NCBI GenBank assembly: GCA_030628805.1 | Contig: DAOVQG010000037.1 | Location: forward strand, 1-21,265 | Source of the DNA: JAGMDK01 sp023128695 | GTDB lineage: Bacteria > Planctomycetota > Phycisphaerae > UBA1845 > Fen-1342 | Direction: 5' to 3' | DNA: 21,265 nt | Notes under the pieces: generated by a model | Seen by the model: the letters and a program-made list of their open reading frames with translations, nothing else | What the model was told of the DNA's origin: nothing | Database searches by the model: none | Program-made: the position numbers and the translations under genes | Shown: in pieces, positions 6,659 to 13,246 of the stretch | Position numbering within the stretch: the stretch's first letter is position 1 | Layout: each line of letters opens with the position of its first letter

Positions 6659-7414
6659 ATGATGACCGCACCGCTGATTGCCTGTTGGGCTGCCGTAGTG
6701 TTCCTGGGGCTTATCCCCCAAGATATCGGACGTTCTCTGTCGGAGCGCGATAAGACGGATTCGTTAGCCCCGCCCACTTATCTCGATGAAATGAGATTCC
6801 TGGACTGTAACCACGACCGCCGGATCGACGAGCGCGAATTGGCCCAGGGGCAGCAGATGGCCGCCATGATCCTCACGCTCTCGTGGGAGGAATGTGACAG
6901 CAACGGCGACGGCGGCATCAGTGTGGATGAATTCGAGCACGCCGCTGCTCAAAGCATGTCGGAACTGCTCGAAATGGAGAGCGAAACCGATACCGATATC
7001 GAACAACAGGCGGAGGAGGACCTGGCCGGAGCTGTGCCGGTCGGACTGCTGCTTGAGCGACTGGCGTCCCAGGAGCGTTATGCGGACGAGGTCGCCGCGT
7101 TGCGAGAGGCCGTGGAGGACCTCGACGACGACGATGCCGTTGTGACGCATATCGTGGCAAACCCCAAACGGTATCCGCACCTGACGCCGGCGGTGCGGAC
7201 GTGGGTTCGACACTACCCGGTACGGCCGGAGCTGCGCCGGCACGTGAAGCACCCCCACTGGCGTTACTACCGGCCCACCAAAGCGAAGCCGCACAAGCCG
7301 GTTAAGCCGACCGTCAAGCCCGCCTCGGGGAAGAAGCCGCCGAAAGTTAATAAGCCCCCGAAGAACAAGCCGGTCAAGAAGCCGGCCCGGGGAGCAAAGC
7401 GATCGCATCCGTGA
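6659..7414 (+). CDS. Exported EF-hand protein with Lys/Pro-rich tail
   Basis: A 251-residue protein (250 if the second ATG is used). Residues 1-20 form a signal-peptide-like hydrophobic segment. Two complete EF-hand loops follow: DCNHDRRIDERE (49-60) and DSNGDGGISVDE (80-91), each with Asp/Asn at positions 1, 3 and 5 and Glu at 12, so calcium binding is likely. A Glu/Asp-rich helical middle leads to a strongly basic tail from about residue 195, built of KPxKP-type repeats (KPHKPVKPTVKP, KKPPKVNKPPKNKP). Such tails often bind acidic polymers or the cell wall; that is inference. The gene stands alone between divergent nusA and a convergent peptidase gene. Confidence 0.8.
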   Translation: MMTAPLIACWAAVVFLGLIPQDIGRSLSERDKTDSLAPPTYLDEMRFLDCNHDRRIDERELAQGQQMAAMILTLSWEECDSNGDGGISVDEFEHAAAQSMSELLEMESETDTDIEQQAEEDLAGAVPVGLLLERLASQERYADEVAALREAVEDLDDDDAVVTHIVANPKRYPHLTPAVRTWVRHYPVRPELRRHVKHPHWRYYRPTKAKPHKPVKPTVKPASGKKPPKVNKPPKNKPVKKPARGAKRSHP

Positions 7415-7441
7415 AGACCACGGAGTCACGGCGATTAGCGC

Positions 7442-7512
7442 TTACGGATTCTGATCTTCGCGATGTAGCAGCGACGAATCAAATTGCCGTCCGCATTCGG
7501 GGCAACGCGTCA
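7442..7512 (-). pseudogene. Possible orphan zinc-ribbon C-terminus
   Basis: On the minus strand, just past the peptidase stop and in another frame, SLTRCPECGRQFDSS is read, then about ten residues and a TAA at 7442-7444. The CPECG ending resembles the tail of the membrane protein at 342-1328. A stop a few codons upstream leaves no room for the rest of a gene, so this would be a 3' remnant. It is short and could be chance. Confidence 0.3.
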
Positions 7513-8505
7513 GGCTCTGTTAATCGAAGATGAGGCGATAGTCACATCGCGCCGCCGGATGCTCATGTGTAACGGGCGATTTAACATCACCGGCACCATC
7601 GGCCAGACGTGGCCGAATGAGCGTGTCGCCACCACGGGGACTTTCCGTTTGGCCGGCAAGTGGTATTTGAGCATGTCCAGCACCGCGGGCTGCGTGTCTT
7701 CGTGCATCATGTGGAAGTCGCCGATCACCAGGCCGGCGGCCCGCTCGAACCAGCCGGCCAGTTTCAGGGCCGCCAAGTGCCGGTCGATCCGATACGGCGA
7801 TTCCTTGATGTCTTCGAGGATGAGCCATTTCCCGTCCGGTTTCAGTCGGCGGCCCAGCGGACTGCCCACGACCGCCGCCAGCACGGACAGACAGCCGCCG
7901 ACCAGTCGTACCGGAGCGCTCTTGACCCGGCCTGAAACCAGTTCGCCGCGAATCGGCCCGAAGTCGAGGTGTGTGGCGTCGGTGGGCGTCCTTCCGGCCA
8001 GGATTTCCGGCAGAATCTGCCAAAACTCCGCGAAAGCCGACCGGGCGACCTCCGGCGGCCGCAATCGCCACGCCAACCAATTGGGACACAGCCAGTATAG
8101 GCTCCGTCCGCAACGGTAACTCGCAACGCAGCCGACCAGCGTGCTCATCTCGCTGAAACCCAGCGCCCACAAGGGGTTGCGGCGCTTTGCGAGACCGGAG
8201 AAGTCCAGCTCTGGCAGGATACGCGAGAAATACGCCCCCCCGCCGGCGGCGATGATCGCCAGGGTGCGCGGATCATCCAGGGCCCCCTGAATATCCCGTA
8301 CCCGAGCCGCGTCGTCGTGTCGTCCGCCGTGCCACGGGTCTTCGACGACGCTGAGCAACTTCGCCGAGCACGTCAGCCGCAACGGCCGCGGCAGATGTCG
8401 GCGGCAGAACGCCACGTATTCGTTGACGCTCTTGAGGCCGAACCGCTTGACATCCGGCCCGAGCGGATTGGCGTGCGCGATCAGGTGAACGCGGTCGGGT
8501 TTCAT
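7510..8505 (-). CDS. S66-family peptidase (LD-carboxypeptidase / MccF-like)
   Basis: A 331-residue protein. The S66 order is visible: AIIAAGGGAYFSRILPELDF (about 83-102), nucleophile Ser118 in ALGFSEMS, Glu231 in LILEDIKESPYRIDRHL, and His299 in SFGHVWPMVPVMLN. These form the Ser-Glu-His triad of LD-carboxypeptidases, which trim the D-alanine of peptidoglycan tetrapeptides in the cytoplasm. The same fold includes MccF, which cleaves microcin C. GFSE replaces the more usual GYSD. No signal peptide is seen, as expected for a cytoplasmic enzyme. The start codon is three bases after the HEPN stop, so it is probably co-transcribed with the HEPN/MNT pair. A 29-bp duplication marks the junction. Confidence 0.82.
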   Translation of the reverse strand: MKPDRVHLIAHANPLGPDVKRFGLKSVNEYVAFCRRHLPRPLRLTCSAKLLSVVEDPWHGGRHDDAARVRDIQGALDDPRTLAIIAAGGGAYFSRILPELDFSGLAKRRNPLWALGFSEMSTLVGCVASYRCGRSLYWLCPNWLAWRLRPPEVARSAFAEFWQILPEILAGRTPTDATHLDFGPIRGELVSGRVKSAPVRLVGGCLSVLAAVVGSPLGRRLKPDGKWLILEDIKESPYRIDRHLAALKLAGWFERAAGLVIGDFHMMHEDTQPAVLDMLKYHLPAKRKVPVVATRSFGHVWPMVPVMLNRPLHMSIRRRDVTIASSSINRA

Positions 8506-8539
8506 GTTTCACAGTGAATGCGGTCGGGTTTCGTGTTTC
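8485..8539. repeat. 29-bp tandem duplication at the HEPN/peptidase junction
   Basis: Twenty-six bases at 8485-8510 (GTGAACGCGGTCGGGTTTC start) recur at 8514-8539 with two differences. One copy encodes the first codons of the S66 peptidase. The other, with ACG in place of the ATG, encodes the last residues of the HEPN protein. Confidence 0.9.
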
Positions 8540-8961
8540 CGGACAATCCAGTCCTCGACAAGCCGGCGAAGCTGTTCGGTCTTTTCGAGGAGTTCGCCTG
8601 CGTCGCTCTCACTTACAAGGGCTGCCGCTCCGTAGCTCAATTCGTTGCGTTTCACTCGGCAGTTGTTGAGGTAGGCGGCGATCGTGGCCACGCTCGGGTC
8701 CATGGCAGCTTCCAGGGCGAGAAACGTGTTGTAGTGAGCACCTCCCGTTTGTTTCACGCGATAGCCTGCGGCCCGGATGGCCATAGTGGCCAGGGTTCGA
8801 GCAGCGTTGTAGGCCATGCTGAATTTCCCGTCAGGGGAAAGTTTTGGCAGGGCTGCGTCCTGGAGATTTCGCTCGACAAGGGCGCGGAGTTCATCGAGCT
8901 CCTGCTTGCTTGTGGGCTCTACGGCGACGCGTTTTTGCTGTACGAGCTCGTTCCAGGTCAT
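8509..8961 (-). CDS. HEPN-domain protein, partner of the wHTH-nucleotidyltransferase
   Basis: A protein of about 150 residues, all helical in appearance. The motif CRVKRNELSYG resembles the RNxxx[H/Y] signature of HEPN proteins, here with Tyr where the RNase-active His would be, so RNase activity is doubtful. The start is ATG 8961; GTG 8967 is a near alternative. The 5' end overlaps the nucleotidyltransferase gene by about 70 bp, implying translational coupling. MNT-HEPN pairs act as toxin-antitoxin or defence modules in which the transferase controls the HEPN protein by nucleotidylation. The family call rests on motif and context. The C-terminal residues KHETRPHSL come from the local duplication at 8485-8539 and may be a recent extension. 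Confidence 0.65.
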   Translation of the reverse strand: MTWNELVQQKRVAVEPTSKQELDELRALVERNLQDAALPKLSPDGKFSMAYNAARTLATMAIRAAGYRVKQTGGAHYNTFLALEAAMDPSVATIAAYLNNCRVKRNELSYGAAALVSESDAGELLEKTEQLRRLVEDWIVRKHETRPHSL

Positions 8962-9535
8962 GCTCACTGCCTACAATAAAAAGCTTCTCCTTGTCGAGCA
9001 CTGCTTGTAGGAAATGATTGCCGACACTGAGCTTTTTAGCAAATTCGTCGCGTTTGTACACCGTGGCGTTTACAGGACGATTGAGGCGGTTTTCTGCCTC
9101 GCGAAGGGCTGGAGTGAAGTCAAAACGCGTTGCGTCTCCGATGAGCATCAAGTCGATGTCGCTTGAAGCGACTTCTTCGGCGCGGGCGATTGAGCCGTAA
9201 ACGAAGGCGCAGTCGATGCGATTACGGAGAGGTTCGAGGAGTTCACGGAGGAACTCCACAAGGCCAACGGTCTTTACGATGATGCTCTGAAGTTCAGAGA
9301 GAAACGGACACTCGGGGTCGGGCTGGAAGTAAACCCGGTTTCCGTCCTCCCGCCGTCGCAGAATGCCGCTTTCGACAAGGGCGGCCAGGGGTCTCTGAAG
9401 GCTGGAGGGGGTGCGGTGGAGGTGTTTGGCCAAATCGCTCAGGTACCACCAGCGTTCTGGCTGCATCAACGTGGCGGCCAGGATGGCCTGTAGATTTTTG
9501 GAGAGAAGCGCATCGAGCGGGCTGGTTTTACGCAT
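8891..9535 (-). CDS. Winged-helix/minimal nucleotidyltransferase fusion (MNT antitoxin type)
   Basis: A 214-residue protein. Residues 14-70 form a winged helix (ATLMQPERWWYLSDLAKHLH, TPSSLQRPLAALVESGILRR, then a basic wing). Residues 95-190 are a nucleotidyltransferase with Gly114-Ser115 and Asp126-x-Asp128 in YGSIARAEEVASSDIDLMLIG, the GSx10DxD metal site of pol-beta-like transferases. A basic tail ends the protein. The DNA-binding half suggests it represses its own operon; two matching 9-bp sites and a promoter lie right at its start. The downstream HEPN gene overlaps its 3' end. There are only about ten bases between the -10 box and the ATG, so the message is probably leaderless. Confidence 0.85.
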   Translation of the reverse strand: MRKTSPLDALLSKNLQAILAATLMQPERWWYLSDLAKHLHRTPSSLQRPLAALVESGILRRREDGNRVYFQPDPECPFLSELQSIIVKTVGLVEFLRELLEPLRNRIDCAFVYGSIARAEEVASSDIDLMLIGDATRFDFTPALREAENRLNRPVNATVYKRDEFAKKLSVGNHFLQAVLDKEKLFIVGSEHDLERARTAKTRRRRAHKQAGAR

Positions 9536-9565
9536 AATTCGTAAGATTATACGAACAATCCGTAA
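9536..9565. promoter_or_regulatory. Repeated operator sites for the wHTH-MNT gene
   Basis: TTACGAATT (complement of 9536-9544) and TTACGGATT (complement of 9557-9565) are direct repeats 21 bp apart, two helical turns, flanking the -10 box. A TTCGTA/TACGAA inverted repeat overlaps them. The position fits autorepression by the encoded winged helix. Confidence 0.5.
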
Positions 9566-9572
9566 ATGTCAA
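9546..9572 (-). promoter_or_regulatory. Promoter of the wHTH-MNT/HEPN operon
   Basis: Perfect TTGACA (9567-9572) and perfect TATAAT (9546-9551) on the minus strand with a short 15-bp spacer. The -10 box ends only ten bases before ATG 9535. Confidence 0.65.
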
Positions 9573-9601
9573 GGTTCTTGTGGTTGTGAATCTAAGCCGG
9601 G

Positions 9602-9711
9602 CTAGTGCTTTGTCCAGCATAAATATTCGGGTGGCACGGGCGTCCCCGCCCGTGTAATTCTCGAGCGAGATACCCAAGCTACTAGAAAATTAAAGCTGGA
9701 CAAAGCACTAG
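9602..9711. mobile_element. 110-bp MITE-like element with perfect 17-bp ends
   Basis: CTAGTGCTTTGTCCAGC at 9602-9618 is perfectly inverted at 9695-9711. The interior holds a GGGTGGCACGGGCG hairpin and no gene. Bounded by TA inside CTAG at both ends. Its right TA is also the left TA of the next element. Confidence 0.8.
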
Positions 9712-9798
9712 AGCAATTTCAGAAAAAGTCCGTCGCTTGGGGAGGGCGAGCCTCCCGGCGAGCCGCGGCTCAGCAGGAGCCTCGCCCTCCCGACGGAC
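9710..9798. mobile_element. Truncated MITE-like element abutting tRNA-Glu
   Basis: It starts TAGAGCAATTTCAGAAAA and carries the same GGGAGGGCGAG palindrome (about 9740-9791) as the element at 4645-4759. Similarity stops at GGACGCC, where the tRNA gene begins; the right inverted end is missing. Read with the tRNA (minus), the hairpin lies directly 3' of the mature tRNA and is followed by a T run, so it may serve as its terminator. Confidence 0.7.
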
Positions 9799-9870
9799 GC
9801 CCCCAGCGAGACTCGAACTCGCGTCTCCAGGATGAGAACCTGATATCCTAGGCCACTAGACGATGGGGGC
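9798..9870 (-). tRNA. tRNA-Glu, anticodon CUC
   Basis: The minus strand folds as a cloverleaf. The acceptor is GCCCCCA/TGGGGGC, the D arm contains GTCTAGTGGCCTAGGA, and the anticodon stem TCAGG/CCTGG carries loop TTCTCAT, giving anticodon CTC. The T arm is GCGAG-TTCGAGT-CTCGC. The discriminator is G; the CCA end is not encoded. The TCGTCTAGTGGCC D-arm pattern is typical of glutamate tRNAs. Confidence 0.95.
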
Positions 9871-9898
9871 TAGTGTCTGTCAAACGCTTTTCATGCTT

Positions 9899-9927
9899 AC
9901 TTTAGCGTCTCACGCGACCGTCGTCAA
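9899..9927 (-). promoter_or_regulatory. Probable tRNA-Glu promoter
   Basis: Minus-strand TTGACG (9922-9927), 17-bp spacer, TAAAGT (9899-9904). Initiation would fall about 20 bases before the mature tRNA. Confidence 0.55.
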
Positions 9928-9993
9928 TGTGCTCCTCGGACCGAGGACGGCTGCACCGCGGCAATCGCATTCTCCAGAATTCGTCCCTCTCTC

Positions 9994-10068
9994 AGGGTGG
10001 GGCGGGCGTCCCGCCCGCCTTTGGAAGCTGCGAAGGCTGATTGGCGGGCGAGACGCCCGCCCCACCCT
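9994..10068. repeat. Palindromic repeat between tRNA-Glu and dus
   Basis: 26-bp arms at 9994-10019 and 10043-10068, starting AGGGTGGGGCGGGCG, with one mismatch and a 23-bp loop. It lies just downstream of dus (minus) and upstream of the tRNA promoter, so it may end dus transcription. The rest of 9928-10120 holds nothing recognised. Confidence 0.9.
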
Positions 10069-10120
10069 GTGAAGACGATTGAACAGAATCCAGTCAATCC
10101 GTCCCCCCCGCGGCTCTTTT

Positions 10121-11170
10121 TCAACTGGCTCCTGCGGCGACCAGCTCGCCCGGCCCCAGCTTTCGCCGACCCGGGGGCCAGTCGCGAGCCGGATCATACC
10201 ATTCCTCAAGCACCGCGAGCCACTCCGCGGCACTCTTGGCGTGCACGAAAGCCTGCCGCACCTTGCCCGGATAGGGGTGCACTTCGGCATACTTGATCCC
10301 GAACTTGCGGAGGATGCGGGCGGCCAGGCGCTCGCCGTGCGTGGCCACGGAGAGGTCGAAGTGCGCGCGGATCAAGCGGCCCTGCTCGGCGACAGAGGGC
10401 GTATCTGGGAGCGGTTCACCGGCGAGCACGGCCCGGACATCGTGGAAGATCCACGGATTGCCGATGCCACCGCGGGCGACCGTCACGCCGTTCACGCCGG
10501 TCTGCTCGAACATGCGTTTGATCGCGTGGGCGGAGAACAGATCGCCGCTGCCGAGAATGGTCATGTGGGGTGCGTGGCGTTTGACGCGCGTGAGAAAATC
10601 CCAGTTGCTCGGGCCTTTGTACCGTTGCTTGACGGTCCGCGGGTGGACGGTGATCGCGTCGAGACCGATCTCGCAGGCGGCGTCGAAAATGCGGAAGAAG
10701 TGCTGTTCGCTTTCGGGCGTGCTGTCAAAACCGCGACGCAGCTTGAGCGTGACGGGCAGCCGCGGCGGAACGGCCTCCCGCACGGCCCGCATGATCTCGA
10801 TCGCGGTCGGCGGGTCTGACAGCAGGAAGCCGCCCCGCTGACGCCTCAGCACTTTCTTCACCGGGCAGGCGAAATTGAGGTCGATTACGTCGTAGCCGCG
10901 CGCGGCCATGATGACGGCGGCGGTCGCGAAATCACCCGGCCCGGCCCCCATGAGCTGGCCGCCGACGGGATGGTCCTCCGGGCTCGGCCGGCCCAGCAGT
11001 ATTTCACGAGCCTTGGGTGAGTGGACGATCGACTTGTCGAGCTTGACCTCATGGATGGCGTAGGGGGCCCCCAGGCGGCGGGCGATCAGCCGCATGGGGG
11101 CGTCGCTGTAGCCGGAGAGGGCGGCCTGGACCACCGGAAAGTCGAACTCCAGGGAACCGATTTTCAGCAT
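10121..11170 (-). CDS. dus: tRNA-dihydrouridine synthase
   Basis: A 349-residue FMN enzyme that reduces uridines in the tRNA D loop. The TIM-barrel family motifs are visible: QAALSGYSDAPMR (15-27), DLNFACPVKKV with catalytic Cys102, KLRRGFD, ITVHPRTVKQRYKG, GSGDLFS and VARGGIGNPWIF. The residue before Cys-Pro is Ala rather than the usual Gly. DusB-like by overall form; the exact subfamily is not certain. It is the last gene of a dapL-folK-dus run. The ATG at 11170 has no clear ribosome site. Only 14 bases separate it from the palindromic element at 11185-11348, so the element probably separated dus from folK and may now set its expression. Confidence 0.9.
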   Translation of the reverse strand: MLKIGSLEFDFPVVQAALSGYSDAPMRLIARRLGAPYAIHEVKLDKSIVHSPKAREILLGRPSPEDHPVGGQLMGAGPGDFATAAVIMAARGYDVIDLNFACPVKKVLRRQRGGFLLSDPPTAIEIMRAVREAVPPRLPVTLKLRRGFDSTPESEQHFFRIFDAACEIGLDAITVHPRTVKQRYKGPSNWDFLTRVKRHAPHMTILGSGDLFSAHAIKRMFEQTGVNGVTVARGGIGNPWIFHDVRAVLAGEPLPDTPSVAEQGRLIRAHFDLSVATHGERLAARILRKFGIKYAEVHPYPGKVRQAFVHAKSAAEWLAVLEEWYDPARDWPPGRRKLGPGELVAAGAS

Positions 11171-11184
11171 AACTTCGATGGCAC

Positions 11185-11348
11185 TAGCGCTCTGTCGCTA
11201 CTCGATTGATGGATAAAGCCTCTTCAGCTTGATTCTTGCGTTTGTGGCGGTTGATGGGTGGCACGGCCGTGTCGGCCGTGAATACCGGCGACTTGTACAC
11301 GGCTGACACAGCCGTGCCACCCATCAAGCGATGCGAGACAGAGCACTA
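11185..11348. mobile_element. MITE-like element inserted in the 3' end of folK
   Basis: TA at 11185-11186 and 11347-11348 bound inverted ends: GCGCTCTGTC on the left, GTGCTCTGTC on the complement of the right, both leading to a TTGATGG motif. The centre (11251-11327) is the third copy of the 77-bp palindrome. The folK stop codon (11224-11226) lies inside the element, and the dus start is 14 bases beyond its left end. Confidence 0.85.
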
Positions 11349-11769
11349 GCCGCTCGAGAGAGCATATTTCAGCCAGCGGCTGCATTACAAACGAGCGCTG
11401 CCACATACACGGGTGCGGCACGCACAGATCGGGCTCGTCGATCACCCGGTCACGGTATAGGAGCAGGTCGAGATCGAGCGTTCGCGGGCCGTTGGGCACG
11501 GTGCGCCGCCGACCATGCCGGTCCTCGATCTCGAACAGCCGCTCAAGCAGGGCCCGCGGACCCAATTCGGTCGCCAATTCGGCCACGGCGTTGAGATACT
11601 TTGGCTGGCCGGGGGGGCCGCCGACCGGATCGGTTTCGTGGAGCGTGGAGCAGGCCAGGACCTGGATGTCACCCGGCTCCGCGAGTTCGCGCAGGGCATG
11701 GCGGATGTGTTGTTCGCGGTCGCCGAGGTTTGACCCCAGCCCGATATACACGCCACCCGGCTTTACCAT
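11224..11769 (-). CDS. folK: HPPK (6-hydroxymethyl-7,8-dihydropterin pyrophosphokinase) with an element-encoded tail
   Basis: A 181-residue enzyme of folate synthesis. It transfers pyrophosphate from ATP to hydroxymethyl-dihydropterin. Family motifs are intact: VYIGLGSNLGDREQHI, PKYLNAVAELAT, and the signature GPRTLDLDLLLY with its metal-binding Asp pair, then PHPCMWQRSFVMQPLAEI. After SLERL the reading frame enters the element at 11185-11348, so the last 40 residues (VLCLASLDGWHGCVSRV onward) are not HPPK sequence. The natural C-terminal helix, about 20-30 residues in E. coli, is lost. The active-site region precedes the break, so function may survive. ATG 11769 overlaps the dapL stop by seven bases, indicating coupling. 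Confidence 0.88.
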   Translation of the reverse strand: MVKPGGVYIGLGSNLGDREQHIRHALRELAEPGDIQVLACSTLHETDPVGGPPGQPKYLNAVAELATELGPRALLERLFEIEDRHGRRRTVPNGPRTLDLDLLLYRDRVIDEPDLCVPHPCMWQRSFVMQPLAEICSLERLVLCLASLDGWHGCVSRVQVAGIHGRHGRATHQPPQTQESS

Positions 11770-12932
11770 TCCAGGGCTCGCATCCGCTCGACGGCCGCCC
11801 GAATCCGCTCGGTTGGCACACTGACCGAGAAACGCACATAACCTTCGCCGGCCCGGCCGAAGCCGCCCCCGGGAACGCCGACCACGTTGACTTCTTCCAG
11901 CAGGCGGTTGCACACGGTTATGGAATCAAGCCCCTCCGGCACGCCCGCCCAGACATAGAAGGTCGCCTCCGGCGGCGTGGCCTGGAAGCCCAGGGTCCGC
12001 AGTCCTTCGCAGAGCAGTTCCGCCCGCTGCCGGTACATTTTCCGTGTTTCAGCGATCTCCGGTCGGTCGAGGCCGGCGTAGGCCTCCCAGGCCGCCTCCT
12101 GCACGGCCCCAAACACCCCGCTGTCCAGATTCGACTTGACCCGCGCCAAGGCGGCAATAACAGCGGCGTTTCCCGCCGCAAACCCGATCCGCCACCCGGT
12201 CATGTTGAACGTCTTGGAGGCCGAGTGAAATTCGATCGCCACCTCCCGGGCCTCGGGCACCTGGAGGATGCTCGGCGGCCGCTCCGAGGTGAAGTACATC
12301 TCGTTGTAGGCCGCGTCGTGTGCCAGCAGCAGGTCGTGCTCCCGCGCGAACGCGACCGCCCGGCGAAAGACATCCAGAGTAGCGGTCGCCCCGGTCGGAT
12401 TATTCGGATAATTCAAGTACATCAAGACCGCCTGGTGAGCGATCTCGGCCGGAATGGCGTCGAAGTCCGGCAACCAACCTCCCGCCGCACTCAGCTCAAG
12501 TGCGTACGGCTCACCGCCGGCGAAGACCGCCGCGGCGTGGTAGGCGGGATACCCCGGGGCCGGAATCAGCACCGTCCGGCCGGGATTGACCACGGCGAGC
12601 GGGAGGTGCCCGATACCCTCCTTGCTGCCGATCAGAGCCAGCAGTTCCCGCTGTGGGTCCAGTTCGACGCCGTAGCGTTGCTGGAAAAATGTAGTGATTT
12701 GCCGCCGAAACTCGGGCAAGCCGCCGCCGAGTGGGTAGCGGTGTCGCTCTGGTTTCCGGAGTGCCCGTTCCATCGCCTGGATGATGAAGGGGTAGGTCGG
12801 CTGGTCGGGGTCGCCGACGCCGAAGTCAATCACGTCGCGGCCGGCACTCAGAGCGGCGCGCTTCTTGCGATCGATTTCCGCGAAAAGATAGGGGGGTAAA
12901 GCGTTGAGCCGTTCGGTCTGGGTGAAGGCCAT
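11763..12932 (-). CDS. dapL: Class I/II aminotransferase, probably LL-diaminopimelate aminotransferase
   Basis: A 389-residue PLP enzyme of fold type I. Visible features are IDFGVGDPDQPT (substrate loop), NYPNNPTGA with Asn177, Asp206 and Tyr209 in AHDAAYNEMYF, and PLP lysine Lys240 in SASKTFNMTGWRIGF with Arg248. The GVGDPDxPT and YPLGGGLPEFR pattern fits LL-diaminopimelate aminotransferases, which make LL-diaminopimelate from tetrahydrodipicolinate for lysine and peptidoglycan. Related aspartate or alanine aminotransferases cannot be excluded by eye. ATG 12932 is preceded by GGTGG. It overlaps folK by seven bases and heads the operon with folK and dus; its promoter is not obvious. Confidence 0.78.
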   Translation of the reverse strand: MAFTQTERLNALPPYLFAEIDRKKRAALSAGRDVIDFGVGDPDQPTYPFIIQAMERALRKPERHRYPLGGGLPEFRRQITTFFQQRYGVELDPQRELLALIGSKEGIGHLPLAVVNPGRTVLIPAPGYPAYHAAAVFAGGEPYALELSAAGGWLPDFDAIPAEIAHQAVLMYLNYPNNPTGATATLDVFRRAVAFAREHDLLLAHDAAYNEMYFTSERPPSILQVPEAREVAIEFHSASKTFNMTGWRIGFAAGNAAVIAALARVKSNLDSGVFGAVQEAAWEAYAGLDRPEIAETRKMYRQRAELLCEGLRTLGFQATPPEATFYVWAGVPEGLDSITVCNRLLEEVNVVGVPGGGFGRAGEGYVRFSVSVPTERIRAAVERMRALEW

Positions 12933-13022
12933 TTTGAACCACCGTTTAATGCCGCCGCCCCCGCGATTCCTTTCGGTGCGAGAGTCTAGGGCGTCGGAAA
13001 CCCGGGGACAAGCGGAAGAATG

Positions 13023-13086
13023 TAGGTCGGGTCATCGACCCGACGTGTGTTCGATTCCCAGTGCGTCGGGTCGATGACCCGACCTA
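13023..13086. repeat. Perfect palindrome, 23-bp arms
   Basis: TAGGTCGGGTCATCGACCCG begins the left arm (13023-13045), perfectly inverted at 13064-13086 with an 18-bp spacer. Each arm is itself a hairpin. Part of the gene-free interval 12933-13246. Confidence 0.9.
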
Positions 13087-13093
13087 CTCGGCT

Positions 13094-13121
13094 GAAGAGC
13101 CGCGGGCTTTAGCCCGCGCGG
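13094..13121. repeat. 28-bp palindromic unit (empty site of the element at 4645)
   Basis: GAAGAGCCGCGGGCTTTAGC followed by CCGCGCGG. Its complement is identical to the sequence obtained when the insertion at 4645-4759 is removed. A one-base variant is at 4570-4597. Confidence 0.9.
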
Positions 13122-13153
13122 ACTGAAGTCCTCGGCTCGTCGTACGACCGGTA

Positions 13154-13235
13154 CGGAGCCCGGCCGCTACATGACTTTTGTATCCAATCGTCAATCCGCA
13201 ATCCGCAATCGAGATGCGGAGCCCGGCCGCTACAT
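13154..13235. repeat. 19-bp direct repeats flanking four heptamers
   Basis: CGGAGCCCGGCCGCTACAT occurs at 13154-13172 and 13217-13235. Between them are CAATCGT, CAATCCG, CAATCCG, CAATCGA (13185-13212), a degenerate 7-bp tandem array. Just downstream of the RCC1-repeat gene. Confidence 0.85.
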
Positions 13236-13246
13236 TTGTCGGCGTA

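Noticed and set aside
11770..11913. N-terminal extension of FolK from an upstream start
   Set aside because: It lies inside dapL in another frame and is Arg-rich; HPPK homology begins right after ATG 11769.
11601..12899. 432-codon plus-strand open frame
   Set aside because: Antisense to dapL/folK, whose motifs are unmistakable. The product is Arg/Gly-rich with no recognisable domain.
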